Source: a virus
DNA length: 24,100 nt
Reading direction: 5' to 3' (one strand)
Virus record (IMG/VR): IMGVR_UViG_3300024475_000002
Location: 1-24,100 of that record
Shown here: positions 11,820 to 20,525 of the stretch, piece after piece
Layout of the letters: the number at the start of each line of letters is the position of its first letter
Position numbering within the stretch: the stretch's first letter is position 1
Position numbers and translations under genes: made by a program
The notes under the pieces: generated by a model
What the model was told of the DNA's origin: nothing
The model's input: only the letters and a program-made list of their open reading frames with translations
Databases searched by the model: none

Positions 11820-12072
11820 CGCATACTTAGGACTTGATGGCTATCAGCGTAAGAAAGAAGAAGATGTAAAGATTAGCTTAAACCTAGCTAGTCTTTTCAG
11901 TACTGATACTGGTGCAGAAGTATTACGCTATCTAAGATCAATCACAATAGAACAGGTTCATGGTGCAGGGGTTTCCGATGCGGAACTGCGCCATATGGAA
12001 GGACAGCGATATATCGTTGGCCTCATTGAGTCACGCATCCGTCACGCACATAGGGCAAAAAACGATGAATGA
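11803..12072 (+). CDS. Bbp19-like small phage protein
   Basis: An 89-residue protein starting at TTG 11803 inside the end of the portal gene, with GAGGA eight bases upstream. It contains YLGLDGYQRKKEEDVKISLN, STDTGAEVLRYLRSITIEQV and ELRHMEGQRYIVGLIESRI. The last part matches the GQR..V..I pattern of the Bbp19 family, found between portal and scaffold genes in many podoviruses. Its function is unknown. The stop overlaps the scaffold start. Confidence 0.7.
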   Translation: MGRNNNAYLGLDGYQRKKEEDVKISLNLASLFSTDTGAEVLRYLRSITIEQVHGAGVSDAELRHMEGQRYIVGLIESRIRHAHRAKNDE

Positions 12073-12796
12073 AGAAGCGCAAGTAGAAGCACCACAGGAA
12101 AGTGATGTTGTTACTGAGGGCGGCGATCCGTTATTGCAAACGGAATCCGAGCGTCCTGAGTGGTTGCCAGAAAAGTTTAAGACAGCAGAAGATCTGGCTA
12201 CAGCATACTCCTCACTAGAAGGCAAGCTAGGTCAGAAGGACGAGGAAGCTAGAGAAGCTTGGATGAAAGAAATCCAAGAAGAAGCATTTGCCAATCGTCC
12301 AGCAGAAGTAGGTGACTATCAGTTGCCAGAGGGATTTGATGAAACTCAGGCAGAGGGCAATGAGTTGCTTAACTGGTGGGCCAATCAATCATATGAAAAC
12401 GGCTACAGCCAAGAGGAGTTCCAAGAAGGCATACAGATGTACATGGATGCTTTGAACGCTGATGTTCCTGACTTTGAAGCTGAGACTGCAAGGCTAGGTG
12501 ACAATGCTTCGGCAAGAACAGAAGCGGCTAGCCTGTTTGCTAATCAGTTCTTTCCAGAAGAACACATCGGCGCGATTGAGCGTATGTGCGAAACTGCCGA
12601 TGGCATCATGGCTCTTGAGCATATCATGGAACAGATAAAGCAATCTGGTCCTGCTTATGATGCAGAAACAGCTATGCAAACAAATGAAGCTGAGTTAAAA
12701 GCTATGATGTTAGATCCCCGCTATCATGATCCTGCTAGGCGCGACCCTCACTTCGTCAGCCAGATAGAATCAGGTTTCAAGAAGATTTATGGCTAG
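12065..12796 (+). CDS. Scaffolding (capsid assembly) protein
   Basis: A 243-residue, very acidic, helical protein placed directly before the capsid genes, where T7 has gp9. Marks include RPEWLPEKFKTAEDLATAYSSLEGKLG near the start (a WLPEKF...E.L..AY..LE pattern common in podovirus scaffolds) and a C-terminal AELKAMMLDPRYHDPARRDPHFVSQI. It guides procapsid assembly and leaves before DNA fills the head. ATG 12065 lies in the end of the previous gene; no ribosome-binding site is clear, so translation is probably coupled. The stop overlaps the next start by eight bases. Confidence 0.85.
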   Translation: MNEEAQVEAPQESDVVTEGGDPLLQTESERPEWLPEKFKTAEDLATAYSSLEGKLGQKDEEAREAWMKEIQEEAFANRPAEVGDYQLPEGFDETQAEGNELLNWWANQSYENGYSQEEFQEGIQMYMDALNADVPDFEAETARLGDNASARTEAASLFANQFFPEEHIGAIERMCETADGIMALEHIMEQIKQSGPAYDAETAMQTNEAELKAMMLDPRYHDPARRDPHFVSQIESGFKKIYG

Positions 12797-13310
12797 GGAT
12801 CTAATACGAGTTGGTAGGCTCTCGTTAAGCAAAAGCCTACCCCATCACGCAGAGGCAATAGCAGATGACTTACGACTGCACGATCTTAGGGAATGTTTAA
12901 TATACGGTTTAAGGCCGTTAGAAGCCCTTACAGAGCCTTTAGCTATACATGGTGCAAAAACATACACCATAAAATTAGACGACTCTCCCATCGCTATGTG
13001 CGGCTCTGTTCCGTTAGATCAATCTGGCGCAAGGATATGGATGCTTGGGACTAGCGGCATCACTAATAACTTTAGGCCATTCCTTAGAGGGTGTGCTGAT
13101 GCGATTGACCTTCTTCACAGTAATTATGAATACATAGAAAACTACGTTCCAGCCGATCATCATGAAACAATTATGTGGTTAAGCTGGTGTGGATTCACCT
13201 TTGATGATGTGACGTATGATATATGCGGTCATACTATGATGCGTTTTGTGCGTTGCAGAGAGAAACATAAAAGTGTTATTGCTGAATTAACACGGCCTGT
13301 AATGCACTGA
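12789..13310 (+). CDS. gp13-like (DUF2833) GNAT-fold protein
   Basis: A 173-residue protein related in pattern to T7 gp13, an acetyltransferase-like internal virion protein. The signs are HHAEAIADDLRLHDLRECLIYG, KTYTIKLDDSPIAMCGSVPLDQSGARIWMLGTSGI (beta strands of the core) and HHETIMWLSWCGFTFDD. In T7, gp13 helps mature the virion but its activity is unclear. Here the gene lies between scaffold and capsid rather than after the tail genes. The start overlaps the scaffold end by eight bases (ATGGCTAG). Confidence 0.65.
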   Translation: MARDLIRVGRLSLSKSLPHHAEAIADDLRLHDLRECLIYGLRPLEALTEPLAIHGAKTYTIKLDDSPIAMCGSVPLDQSGARIWMLGTSGITNNFRPFLRGCADAIDLLHSNYEYIENYVPADHHETIMWLSWCGFTFDDVTYDICGHTMMRFVRCREKHKSVIAELTRPVMH

Positions 13311-13397
13311 GCGACCCGCAAGGATACTCGCGTTGAGGATGCCACACAGATAACCGCAAAACTGTAACTCAACAACCTTAAAGAGAAGGACTGTAAA

Positions 13398-14210
13398 ATG
13401 GCGAATACTATTGACACCGCCTTTATTAAACAGTTTGAATCAGAGGTTCACATGGCTTATCAGCGCATGGGTTCTAAATTGCGGAACACAGTGCGTACAG
13501 TAAGCAATGTGAAAGGCTCAGTAGTTCGTTTCCAAAAGATCGGCACTGGCTCTGCTTCAACTAAATCACGCAACGGCATGGTAGCACCAATGGAGCTAAC
13601 ACATACAAATGTGGAAGCTACAATGTCTGACTTCTATGCGGCTGAGTACATCGACAAGCTTGATGAACTCAAGACTAACATTGATGAGCGTCAGGCTGTG
13701 GCTAAATCTGCCGCCGCCGCACTTGGTCGCAAGACTGATGAGATTTTGCTTACAGCTATGGATGCTGGCGCAAACGCAACTCAGATTCACGACACAGCTT
13801 CTGCTTTGGAAAAGGCTGATCTACTGTCTCTGTTTGAGACATTTGGTTCTGCTGACATTCCAGAGGACGGTGGACGCTATCTTGCTATGCACCCAAAGGG
13901 TTATGCTGACCTGTTTTCTATCAATGAGTTTGCTTCTAGCGACTTTGTTGGTGAACAGAATCTTCCTTACGCTGGCGGCATGAGCATGAAAGAGTTCTTG
14001 GGCTTCAAGATCTTTTCAACATCAGCCGTAACTGCTGGTAAGAACATTGCATACCATACATCTTCTGTTGGTCTGGGTGTTGGATCAGACGTTACTACTG
14101 AGTTTAACTACGTTCCAGAGCGTGTCTCACACCTTGCAACTTCCATGATGTCAATGGGTGCTGTCGTTATTGACGACAACGGCATCTATGAAGTCTTGGA
14201 CAACAACTAG
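13398..14210 (+). CDS. Major capsid protein
   Basis: A 270-residue protein that builds the icosahedral shell. It begins MANTIDTAFIKQFESEVHMA, then has RNTVRTVSNVKGSVVRFQKIG, a long helix-rich middle (EYIDKLDELKTNIDERQAVAKSAAAALGRKTDEI) and ends VATSMMSMGAVVIDD-like (SHLATSMMSMGAVVIDDNGIYEV). This is the plan of HK97-fold capsid proteins of the Phage_capsid_2 type; T7 gp10A is longer (345). AAGGA seven bases before ATG 13398 gives a strong start. The 87-base gap upstream has small inverted repeats but no clear promoter. Expression should be high, as for all capsids. Confidence 0.9.
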   Translation: MANTIDTAFIKQFESEVHMAYQRMGSKLRNTVRTVSNVKGSVVRFQKIGTGSASTKSRNGMVAPMELTHTNVEATMSDFYAAEYIDKLDELKTNIDERQAVAKSAAAALGRKTDEILLTAMDAGANATQIHDTASALEKADLLSLFETFGSADIPEDGGRYLAMHPKGYADLFSINEFASSDFVGEQNLPYAGGMSMKEFLGFKIFSTSAVTAGKNIAYHTSSVGLGVGSDVTTEFNYVPERVSHLATSMMSMGAVVIDDNGIYEVLDNN

Positions 14211-14223
14211 AGGAGATTAGAAT

Positions 14224-14487
14224 ATGGCTTATTCAGCATCTGGTCTAACTCGCATGGCAGGGGGCGGTGGTCACAACATTTGGTTTTATACAAGTGCTGA
14301 CGCTCTTTCTGTTGTACGCGCATCAGGTTACTTTAATGATGCGGCTTCTGTAATGAATGTAGGCGATCTCGTAGCTGTTTACGACAATGACGCACCAGCA
14401 ATGGCATGGACTGTAGTTCTGTCAAACACTGGTTCTGTTGTTGACGTAGCAGACGGTACTGCCCTCACAATGACAGACACAGACTAA
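14224..14487 (+). CDS. Small capsid-associated protein (87 residues)
   Basis: GAGGAG precedes ATG 14224, thirteen bases after the capsid stop. The protein has a Gly-rich start (SGLTRMAGGGGHNIWFYTSADAL) and beta-strand-like stretches (SVMNVGDLVAVYDND, TVVLSNTGSVVDV), ending TALTMTDTD. Proteins of the same form (MAYSAS.L..........WYY.S.D) lie after the capsid gene in many podoviruses, and I infer a decoration or head fibre role, not shown here. A strong hairpin follows at once. Confidence 0.7.
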   Translation: MAYSASGLTRMAGGGGHNIWFYTSADALSVVRASGYFNDAASVMNVGDLVAVYDNDAPAMAWTVVLSNTGSVVDVADGTALTMTDTD

Positions 14488-14494
14488 TTAGGGG

Positions 14495-14514
14495 GAGGGG
14501 GCGAAAGCCCCCTC
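14495..14514 (+). terminator. GNRA-capped hairpin after the head genes
   Basis: GAGGGGGC and GCCCCCTC form a perfect eight-pair stem with a GAAA loop. Only a weak T content follows (ACTTATC), so it may terminate part of the transcripts or protect the 3' end of the head-gene mRNA. It lies just before the tail gene at 14522, whose ATG has no ribosome-binding site, so it can lower expression of the tail genes relative to capsid. Confidence 0.7.
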
Positions 14515-14521
14515 ACTTATC

Positions 14522-15112
14522 ATGACAGTAAGCACAACCGCAGACTCAGCTATTGATATTTGCTCTAGGGCTTTGATCTTGATTGGGGCAAACCCGATCA
14601 CATCATTTGACGAAGGCAGTACAGAGGCACTTGTCGCTGTTAATATGTATGAAGATGTGGCTAGGGCTTCACTGGTAAACACACGATGGCGTTTTGCTAC
14701 CAACCAAGCTGTTATGAACTTGCTTACAGATGCACCTACTGGTCGTTACAATCAGGCGCATCAGTTGCCTAATGACACTTTGATGGTTCATTCTGTAACA
14801 GTTAATGACAATCTTATTAATTATCAGATTTATGGCGACAAAATATTTAGCGACACAACAACTAATGATTCTCTGATTGTTGATTACACATTTAGAGCAG
14901 AAGAAGAAAACTGGCCTTCGTACTTTGTTATTGCAGTAGAGTATGCGCTTGCCAATATCTTTGCCACATCTATTGCAAGGGATGCTAGCCTAGCACAGCT
15001 AATGCAAGCATCTGCAACACAAACTATGGCAAAAGCTCGTAGCCTTGATTCACAACAACAGACTACACGCAGGATTCCAACATCGAGGTTTGTTACTGAA
15101 AGGCGAAGTTAA
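14522..15112 (+). CDS. Tail tubular protein A (gp11-like)
   Basis: A 196-residue protein, equal in length to T7 gp11. It starts with AIDICSRALILIGANPITSF, the typical ICSRAL..LGA.PI helix of tail tubular protein A, followed by VAVNMYEDVARASLVNTRWRFAT, and a later YTFRAEEENWPSYFVIAVEYALANIFA. It joins the portal ring to the tail nozzle. ATG 14522 directly follows a hairpin and has no ribosome-binding site. The stop overlaps the next start by one base (TAATG). Confidence 0.87.
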   Translation: MTVSTTADSAIDICSRALILIGANPITSFDEGSTEALVAVNMYEDVARASLVNTRWRFATNQAVMNLLTDAPTGRYNQAHQLPNDTLMVHSVTVNDNLINYQIYGDKIFSDTTTNDSLIVDYTFRAEEENWPSYFVIAVEYALANIFATSIARDASLAQLMQASATQTMAKARSLDSQQQTTRRIPTSRFVTERRS

Positions 15113-17379
15113 TGGCTCGTATTCGCGTACCTATTAGCAACTTTCAGTTTGGAGAAGTCAGTCCGTCTTTGGTTTCAAGGACGGATACGCCTATCTACAA
15201 CAATTCTGCAAAGAAGGTAGAGAACTTCTTCTTACGCAATGAAGGCGGCTTGTTAAAAAGATTTGGAACTGAAAAGCTGTATGAGTTTGATACTACTGTT
15301 GACGCAACAGTTACACAGCAAGTTCGTATTGTGCCGTTTATCTTTTCTGATGATGAGCGTTACATTGTAAGCCTAGAGAATCTAAAGATTAGAATCTTTC
15401 AGATTGACCCTAGTACTGGTGCTATATCTTTAATTCAAACAATTACTGCTGACACTGGTTCAGCCGCTTTACCGTTTGGTCACGCTATACTGCCAGAACT
15501 TACATACGCACAAGCTGGCGATGTTATGTTCATAGCGCATCAAACCTTTATGACTCGCAAACTTGTACGCACAGGGCTTACAACATTTCAAGTTGAAACG
15601 CTTATCTTTGATGAAAGCGCAGATGGATTCCGCAGTAATGAGCCATTTTATTCGTTTCAGCCTGTAGGCATGACACTAGATCCTTCTGCTTCTACTGGCA
15701 CAGGGATTACAGTAACAACAAGCGCAAGTTACTTTGATACTACTGGCAGTCAATCAGGTGGCAACTATGCAGATTCAAAGCATGTTGGCGTAACACTACG
15801 CTATCATAACAATGAAATCATATTAACTTCTGTGCAGTCTGCAACACAGGCTACAGGGAATATAATACATGATAATTTGATTGTAAGGCTGGATACTGAT
15901 GCAATCGAAACTATTGATGGCAGTGCTGATATACTTATTACATTTCCTCTGCATGGTTTAAGCACAGGAGATACTATTGTTATAAGTGATGCTGGTGCTG
16001 TTGGCGGTATTAATGCCAATCAAATAAATGGCACTGAAACTGTTCAAGAAGTTATTGATGATAATGTTATTGTTGTAACATCTGGCGGTACAGCAAATGC
16101 TTCTGCCGTTGGCGGTGGCTCACCTAAAATTGTAACACATGCACCTACTACACAGTGGGGTGAGCAATCATACAGTACATTGCGAGGATTTCCTGCGGCT
16201 GTAACTCTGCATGAAAACAGATTGTGGTTGGCTGGCACTCTTGCACAACCTGATGGTATATGGGCTAGCAAGCCAGCATCATACTTTGACTTTGATGTAG
16301 GTGATGGTGAAGATGGCGATGCCATTGATTTAACTGCGGCTATTGGTGAAATCAATACTATACGTCACCTTATGTCTAATCGTGATCTACAAATCTTTAC
16401 CAGCACATCAGAAATGTACATACCTTCATTCACTGAGAAAGCTATTACGCCTACTAATGCACAGATACGCAGACAAACTCCGTATGGTAGTAACTTTGTT
16501 CGCCCAGAGTCGTTTGATGGTGCAACAATCTATGTGCAAAAAACTGGATCTGTTGTGCGCGAGTATATCTATTCAGATTCAGAAGCGGCTTATGTAGCAA
16601 CTGGTATATCTACATTATCGCCACATTTGATCAGCAACCCTGTGCAGATGTGTATCTTGCGCGGTGCAATCAATCGTCCTGAGTCATATGCCTTTGTGCT
16701 AAATGACACTGGTAAGATTGCTGTGTTTACATCGAACAGAGCAGAGCAAAGGGCTGGTTGGTCTGAGTGGACAACATCAGGTAAGTTTCATTCTGTGTGT
16801 GTAGTAGATGATCGTGTGTTCTGTGTAGCTAAGTATGACTTAGGTGCTGGCACTGAGAAGTTTATTTTGATGGAGTTTAACTCATCTTTTAATATGGACT
16901 TTGCAGATACGTTTAGCGGTACTGCTGGTGTGTTTGATGTATCTAGTCACTTTGCCAATGGCGCAAAAGTAAAAGTTGTGAACGGCACTGACTATCTAGG
17001 CGAGTTTACTGTAGCTAGTGGCAATGTAGATGTGTCTGCTGTGCAGGAAATAACATCAGCCGAAATTGGCTACGCATTTGATGTTAAGGCTGAAACACTA
17101 CCGATTGATGCTCAGATAGCAGGAGGGCCACTCACAGGCGAACCTCGCGCCGTTAATAGGGTAGTGGTGGATCTATTAGATACCTTATCTGTATCGATCA
17201 ATGATAAGAGGCTAGTTATTCGTCAGGTAACAGATGACTTTAGTGTTGCCAGAACGCCTGTCACTGGCAAAGAAGAATTTAGATTGCTGGGTTATAGTAA
17301 AGATCCAACAGTTAGCATTACACAAACAGCACCATTATCATTGCAAGTTAATGGTATTATAGCAGAGGTATCGTTCTAA
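15112..17379 (+). CDS. Tail tubular protein B (gp12-like)
   Basis: A 755-residue, beta-rich protein close in length to T7 gp12 (794). It forms the tail nozzle. Marks: FQFGEVSPSLVSRTDTPIYNNSAKKVENFF at the start, GLLKRFGTE, YVDD-like YIVSLENLKIRIFQ, GFPAAVTLHENRLWLAG (a very typical stretch), and FTSTSEMYIPS. The C-terminal part (GEPRAVNRVVVDLLDT) also fits. It is coupled to its neighbours by TAATG on both sides. Confidence 0.9.
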   Translation: MARIRVPISNFQFGEVSPSLVSRTDTPIYNNSAKKVENFFLRNEGGLLKRFGTEKLYEFDTTVDATVTQQVRIVPFIFSDDERYIVSLENLKIRIFQIDPSTGAISLIQTITADTGSAALPFGHAILPELTYAQAGDVMFIAHQTFMTRKLVRTGLTTFQVETLIFDESADGFRSNEPFYSFQPVGMTLDPSASTGTGITVTTSASYFDTTGSQSGGNYADSKHVGVTLRYHNNEIILTSVQSATQATGNIIHDNLIVRLDTDAIETIDGSADILITFPLHGLSTGDTIVISDAGAVGGINANQINGTETVQEVIDDNVIVVTSGGTANASAVGGGSPKIVTHAPTTQWGEQSYSTLRGFPAAVTLHENRLWLAGTLAQPDGIWASKPASYFDFDVGDGEDGDAIDLTAAIGEINTIRHLMSNRDLQIFTSTSEMYIPSFTEKAITPTNAQIRRQTPYGSNFVRPESFDGATIYVQKTGSVVREYIYSDSEAAYVATGISTLSPHLISNPVQMCILRGAINRPESYAFVLNDTGKIAVFTSNRAEQRAGWSEWTTSGKFHSVCVVDDRVFCVAKYDLGAGTEKFILMEFNSSFNMDFADTFSGTAGVFDVSSHFANGAKVKVVNGTDYLGEFTVASGNVDVSAVQEITSAEIGYAFDVKAETLPIDAQIAGGPLTGEPRAVNRVVVDLLDTLSVSINDKRLVIRQVTDDFSVARTPVTGKEEFRLLGYSKDPTVSITQTAPLSLQVNGIIAEVSF

Positions 17380-17828
17380 TGGCTATTCCACTAGGTATTC
17401 AAATAGCCGCTACTGGCCTTTCAATGTATTCACAGATACAGCAAGGCAAGGCGGCAAAGAGTCAAGCCGCATTTAACAGACAGCAATATGAGCAATCAGC
17501 AAGGCAGTCTGAAATAGAAGCTTTGCAAAAAGCAAACATTCGTATGCGTGACTTTGAATCTGCACAGTCTGCTAACATGGCGTTCTTTTCTTTTATGAAC
17601 AGAGACACATCTGACAGATCTATGAAAGCTTTTATGGACCGCCAAAAAGAAATTGCTTTGTCAGATGTAGAATCAATAGAGTCAACTGGCATGATGACTG
17701 CATCACAGCAAAGAGCAATGGCTGGTATGGAAGCCGCTAAAGGTAGATCTGCTGGCAGAGAAGCATTGCTTGGGGCAACAACATCGATAGTTACTGGAAT
17801 GTATCGTTACCACCAATACAAAACTTAG
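17379..17828 (+). CDS. Internal virion protein, gp14-like
   Basis: A 149-residue helical, Ala/Gln/Ser-rich protein that opens with IPLGIQIAATGLSMYSQIQQGKAAKSQAAFN, the hydrophobic stretch and QGKA... helix found in podovirus internal core proteins of the gp14 type. In T7, gp14 (196 residues) is ejected and forms a pore in the outer membrane at infection. The place after tail tubular protein B and before two very large genes agrees. Start overlaps the previous stop (TAATG). Confidence 0.75.
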   Translation: MAIPLGIQIAATGLSMYSQIQQGKAAKSQAAFNRQQYEQSARQSEIEALQKANIRMRDFESAQSANMAFFSFMNRDTSDRSMKAFMDRQKEIALSDVESIESTGMMTASQQRAMAGMEAAKGRSAGREALLGATTSIVTGMYRYHQYKT

Positions 17829-17839
17829 TAGAGATAAAC

Positions 17840-20506
17840 ATGGCAGTTATTAGACAACGCAGACAAAACATTGCAAGCAACATCGGAGTCATTCGTGCTG
17901 ACACTGGTGCAACGCAGTCTTGGGCAAAAGTTGGCGAACTAGCTGATACGTTTATTGAAAACTCTTTTAACGATCTAAAGCGCATTGCCAAAGAGAAAGG
18001 CATTGAAACTGCACAGGCCGCATCTGCCGCAGACCTTAGAGTTATTGATCCTGTTACTGGCGATATAAAAGCATTTAGTATTCCTGATGGCTTTGGAACT
18101 GTTGCACAGCAAGCCTATAAAGAAATAGTTGAGGCTAGATACCTAAAGCAAACAGAAACAGAATTTAAGAATAAAGCTTCTGAAATAGCTATAAAGTTTC
18201 AGTTTGACTCAGATCCTGTTGGTATGTTTTCAACAGAGTTTGGCAAATACATTGATGAATCTGCAAAGAACACATCACCAAGATTTGCACAAGCTATAGA
18301 AAATCTAGGCAATAGCTTACTTGCATCGAACAAAATGTCCTTGATGCAGGATAAAATTATCAGAGATAGAGATCAGCAAGCTAAAGATATTAAACTAGGC
18401 GTAGATGAAGCTGTTAAGGACATTGCGGCAATCGCATCGTCACTTAACTTTAATGATGTGACACAAACAGATATTGATGAATTAATTAAAGCTCAATCAC
18501 AAAGCATACAAAACGGTGTTAAGTCAGGTTTATATAGTGAAAAAGCTGGCAATGCTTATATCGAAGATCTTAAAAGCGCACAATATACTGGATTAGCACA
18601 GCGTATCATATCGACTATAGCTAGCGATCCATTGTTAAAATCTAATGATGTAGTTCAAGTTAATAAAGTTATACGTTCTCGTGGCGTTGGTTTGGACAAG
18701 TTGCCTACTAAATTACAGCCTCTTGTTAATAGCTTTTTATCAAATGATGACTTTCCTGATTTTCAAGATGGATTGCTTAGTGATTTAACTGGATTTGCTC
18801 GACAGCTTTCTAGTGATGAAACAACACAGAGAGCTAATAAAACAAGGCAAGAACAAGAAGCTAATGAACAAGCAGTAAAAGATTTCTTAAAGGTTAATAA
18901 TGGCATTAAAGAAGATCAGGCAACTGCATCTAGCAACATTCGAAATAGCGTTAGCACAGGAAATTTTGCAGACGCATTTGCTGAGTTTACAAGATACTCA
19001 AAAGAAATAGACAATAAAATTGGAATTGCTACCGAAGCTGGTAGAGGCTCTATTTTCTTGCAAAACTCAAGATCAGAAGTGCGTCAAGATTTGCTCTACG
19101 GAATGATGAGTTATGCTGTTAATTCTGGCTCTGATAATGAATATACAGAAGGTGTAGCTTTAGGTGAGTACCTTGAAAGCAATGGTCAAAGAGGCGAACT
19201 TAACGACAAACAAAAAGCTATTGCAGACAAAATCATTGATCTACATACAGGCGAAGATAGGACATTTATTCGCCGTGAAATGAGTACCCTTCTTAGTAGT
19301 GTTAAGCCAGAAACAGTTACTTCTGAACAAATTGCAGAAATAAATATTGGTGCTGGATTAATGACAAGCAACACGGCAACAGAACAAAAAGCCGCTAATA
19401 ATATTTTATCTAAAATATTACCTTCTGGTTTGAAAGGTGTTCCATTAGAAAACGCTATGCTAGCTGTAGATTTTTCTAACCCAACAGCAGAAACAGAACC
19501 ATTTATTAATAAATTAGATGATATGTTAATGAGAAATATTGTTCCGAAATCTGTTCAAACTGTCCTTGATACAGTTGTTTCTGGATCTGTTGTAGATGAA
19601 ACAGTTTTAATAAAGGGATTAAATTTATATAAAAGATACTCAAACTTCAAAGGCCCTAAAGGCACATTTGTAAATAAGCTTCGCCCAGCACAAGGTAAGG
19701 GTGTAGATGAAAATACTCAAAGTGTTTTAGAAACCGTTTTGCAAATAACAAATGTTGAAGGTGTAGAAGATATTTCTAACGTCTTTGATAAGGTGGTTGC
19801 AAACTCAAATGATCCTGTAAAAATTACAAATGGATTATCAAGAATATATCAAAACAAATTTACAAAAGTTAAAGATCCAAGAAACAAGCACACCAAATAT
19901 CTAAATTCAAAATTTGGTAGCAACTTTACAGCGCAACAAATGTTTTCGCCAATGATAGAAACGATGGCGGCAAATGGTCAAAGCATGAGCCAAATTGAAG
20001 CTAGAATTACAGAAGTGTATGAAAGTCATTTTCCTGAAACTGGTGGTATAGTAGTAGACCCAAATTCTGGAACATCTAATAGATCTGCTTTTGCTCTTGA
20101 TAGAGTCTTTCCTGATAGCGATTACAAAATTGCTTTTATTGTTGAGGCGCAAGAAAAAATATCAGAAGAAATGGATGGCAACTTTAGAATATCTGAACAT
20201 TTTATGGGCAATCCAATAGATAAAGTTGTTTTGGTTCCGTTTCCAGATCAGTCGCTAGTGGGTGGTACTGTTAGATATATTGCTCATCATGTAAAGGATG
20301 GCGAACTTACTGCTTTGCTTGGTGATAATGGCCCTGTGGTTATTGCAAGCGATATAGCTAACGATAGAATTAAAAATATTGAAGCAGAACGTGAACTAGC
20401 TAGGTTAGATGCTGGCAGAGCCACCGACAAACAAATTAGAGACAGAGCAAAAGCTTCTGTAACTGGTAGAAGCCCACAACTTTCTATGGATATAGATGCC
20501 CCATAA
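17840..20506 (+). CDS. Internal virion protein, gp15-like
   Basis: An 888-residue, mainly helical protein (T7 gp15 is 747). The start RQRRQNIASNIGVIRADTGATQSWAKVGELADTF is the usual opening of these proteins, followed by long charged, Ala/Ser/Asp-rich helices and no cysteine or catalytic motif. It is expected to be part of the inner core ejected into the periplasm. The last quarter (MSQIEARITEVYESHFPETGG, then DRVFPDSDYKIAFIVEAQEKI) is better ordered. AGAGAT lies before ATG 17840. Order in the genome supports the call more than sequence does. Confidence 0.75.
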   Translation: MAVIRQRRQNIASNIGVIRADTGATQSWAKVGELADTFIENSFNDLKRIAKEKGIETAQAASAADLRVIDPVTGDIKAFSIPDGFGTVAQQAYKEIVEARYLKQTETEFKNKASEIAIKFQFDSDPVGMFSTEFGKYIDESAKNTSPRFAQAIENLGNSLLASNKMSLMQDKIIRDRDQQAKDIKLGVDEAVKDIAAIASSLNFNDVTQTDIDELIKAQSQSIQNGVKSGLYSEKAGNAYIEDLKSAQYTGLAQRIISTIASDPLLKSNDVVQVNKVIRSRGVGLDKLPTKLQPLVNSFLSNDDFPDFQDGLLSDLTGFARQLSSDETTQRANKTRQEQEANEQAVKDFLKVNNGIKEDQATASSNIRNSVSTGNFADAFAEFTRYSKEIDNKIGIATEAGRGSIFLQNSRSEVRQDLLYGMMSYAVNSGSDNEYTEGVALGEYLESNGQRGELNDKQKAIADKIIDLHTGEDRTFIRREMSTLLSSVKPETVTSEQIAEINIGAGLMTSNTATEQKAANNILSKILPSGLKGVPLENAMLAVDFSNPTAETEPFINKLDDMLMRNIVPKSVQTVLDTVVSGSVVDETVLIKGLNLYKRYSNFKGPKGTFVNKLRPAQGKGVDENTQSVLETVLQITNVEGVEDISNVFDKVVANSNDPVKITNGLSRIYQNKFTKVKDPRNKHTKYLNSKFGSNFTAQQMFSPMIETMAANGQSMSQIEARITEVYESHFPETGGIVVDPNSGTSNRSAFALDRVFPDSDYKIAFIVEAQEKISEEMDGNFRISEHFMGNPIDKVVLVPFPDQSLVGGTVRYIAHHVKDGELTALLGDNGPVVIASDIANDRIKNIEAERELARLDAGRATDKQIRDRAKASVTGRSPQLSMDIDAP

Positions 20507-20525
20507 CGCTGGCGAAAGTAAATAA

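Noticed and set aside
13609-13983. 124-codon rightward frame inside the capsid gene
   Set aside because: Leu-rich, no start signal, lies wholly in another frame of a clear capsid gene.
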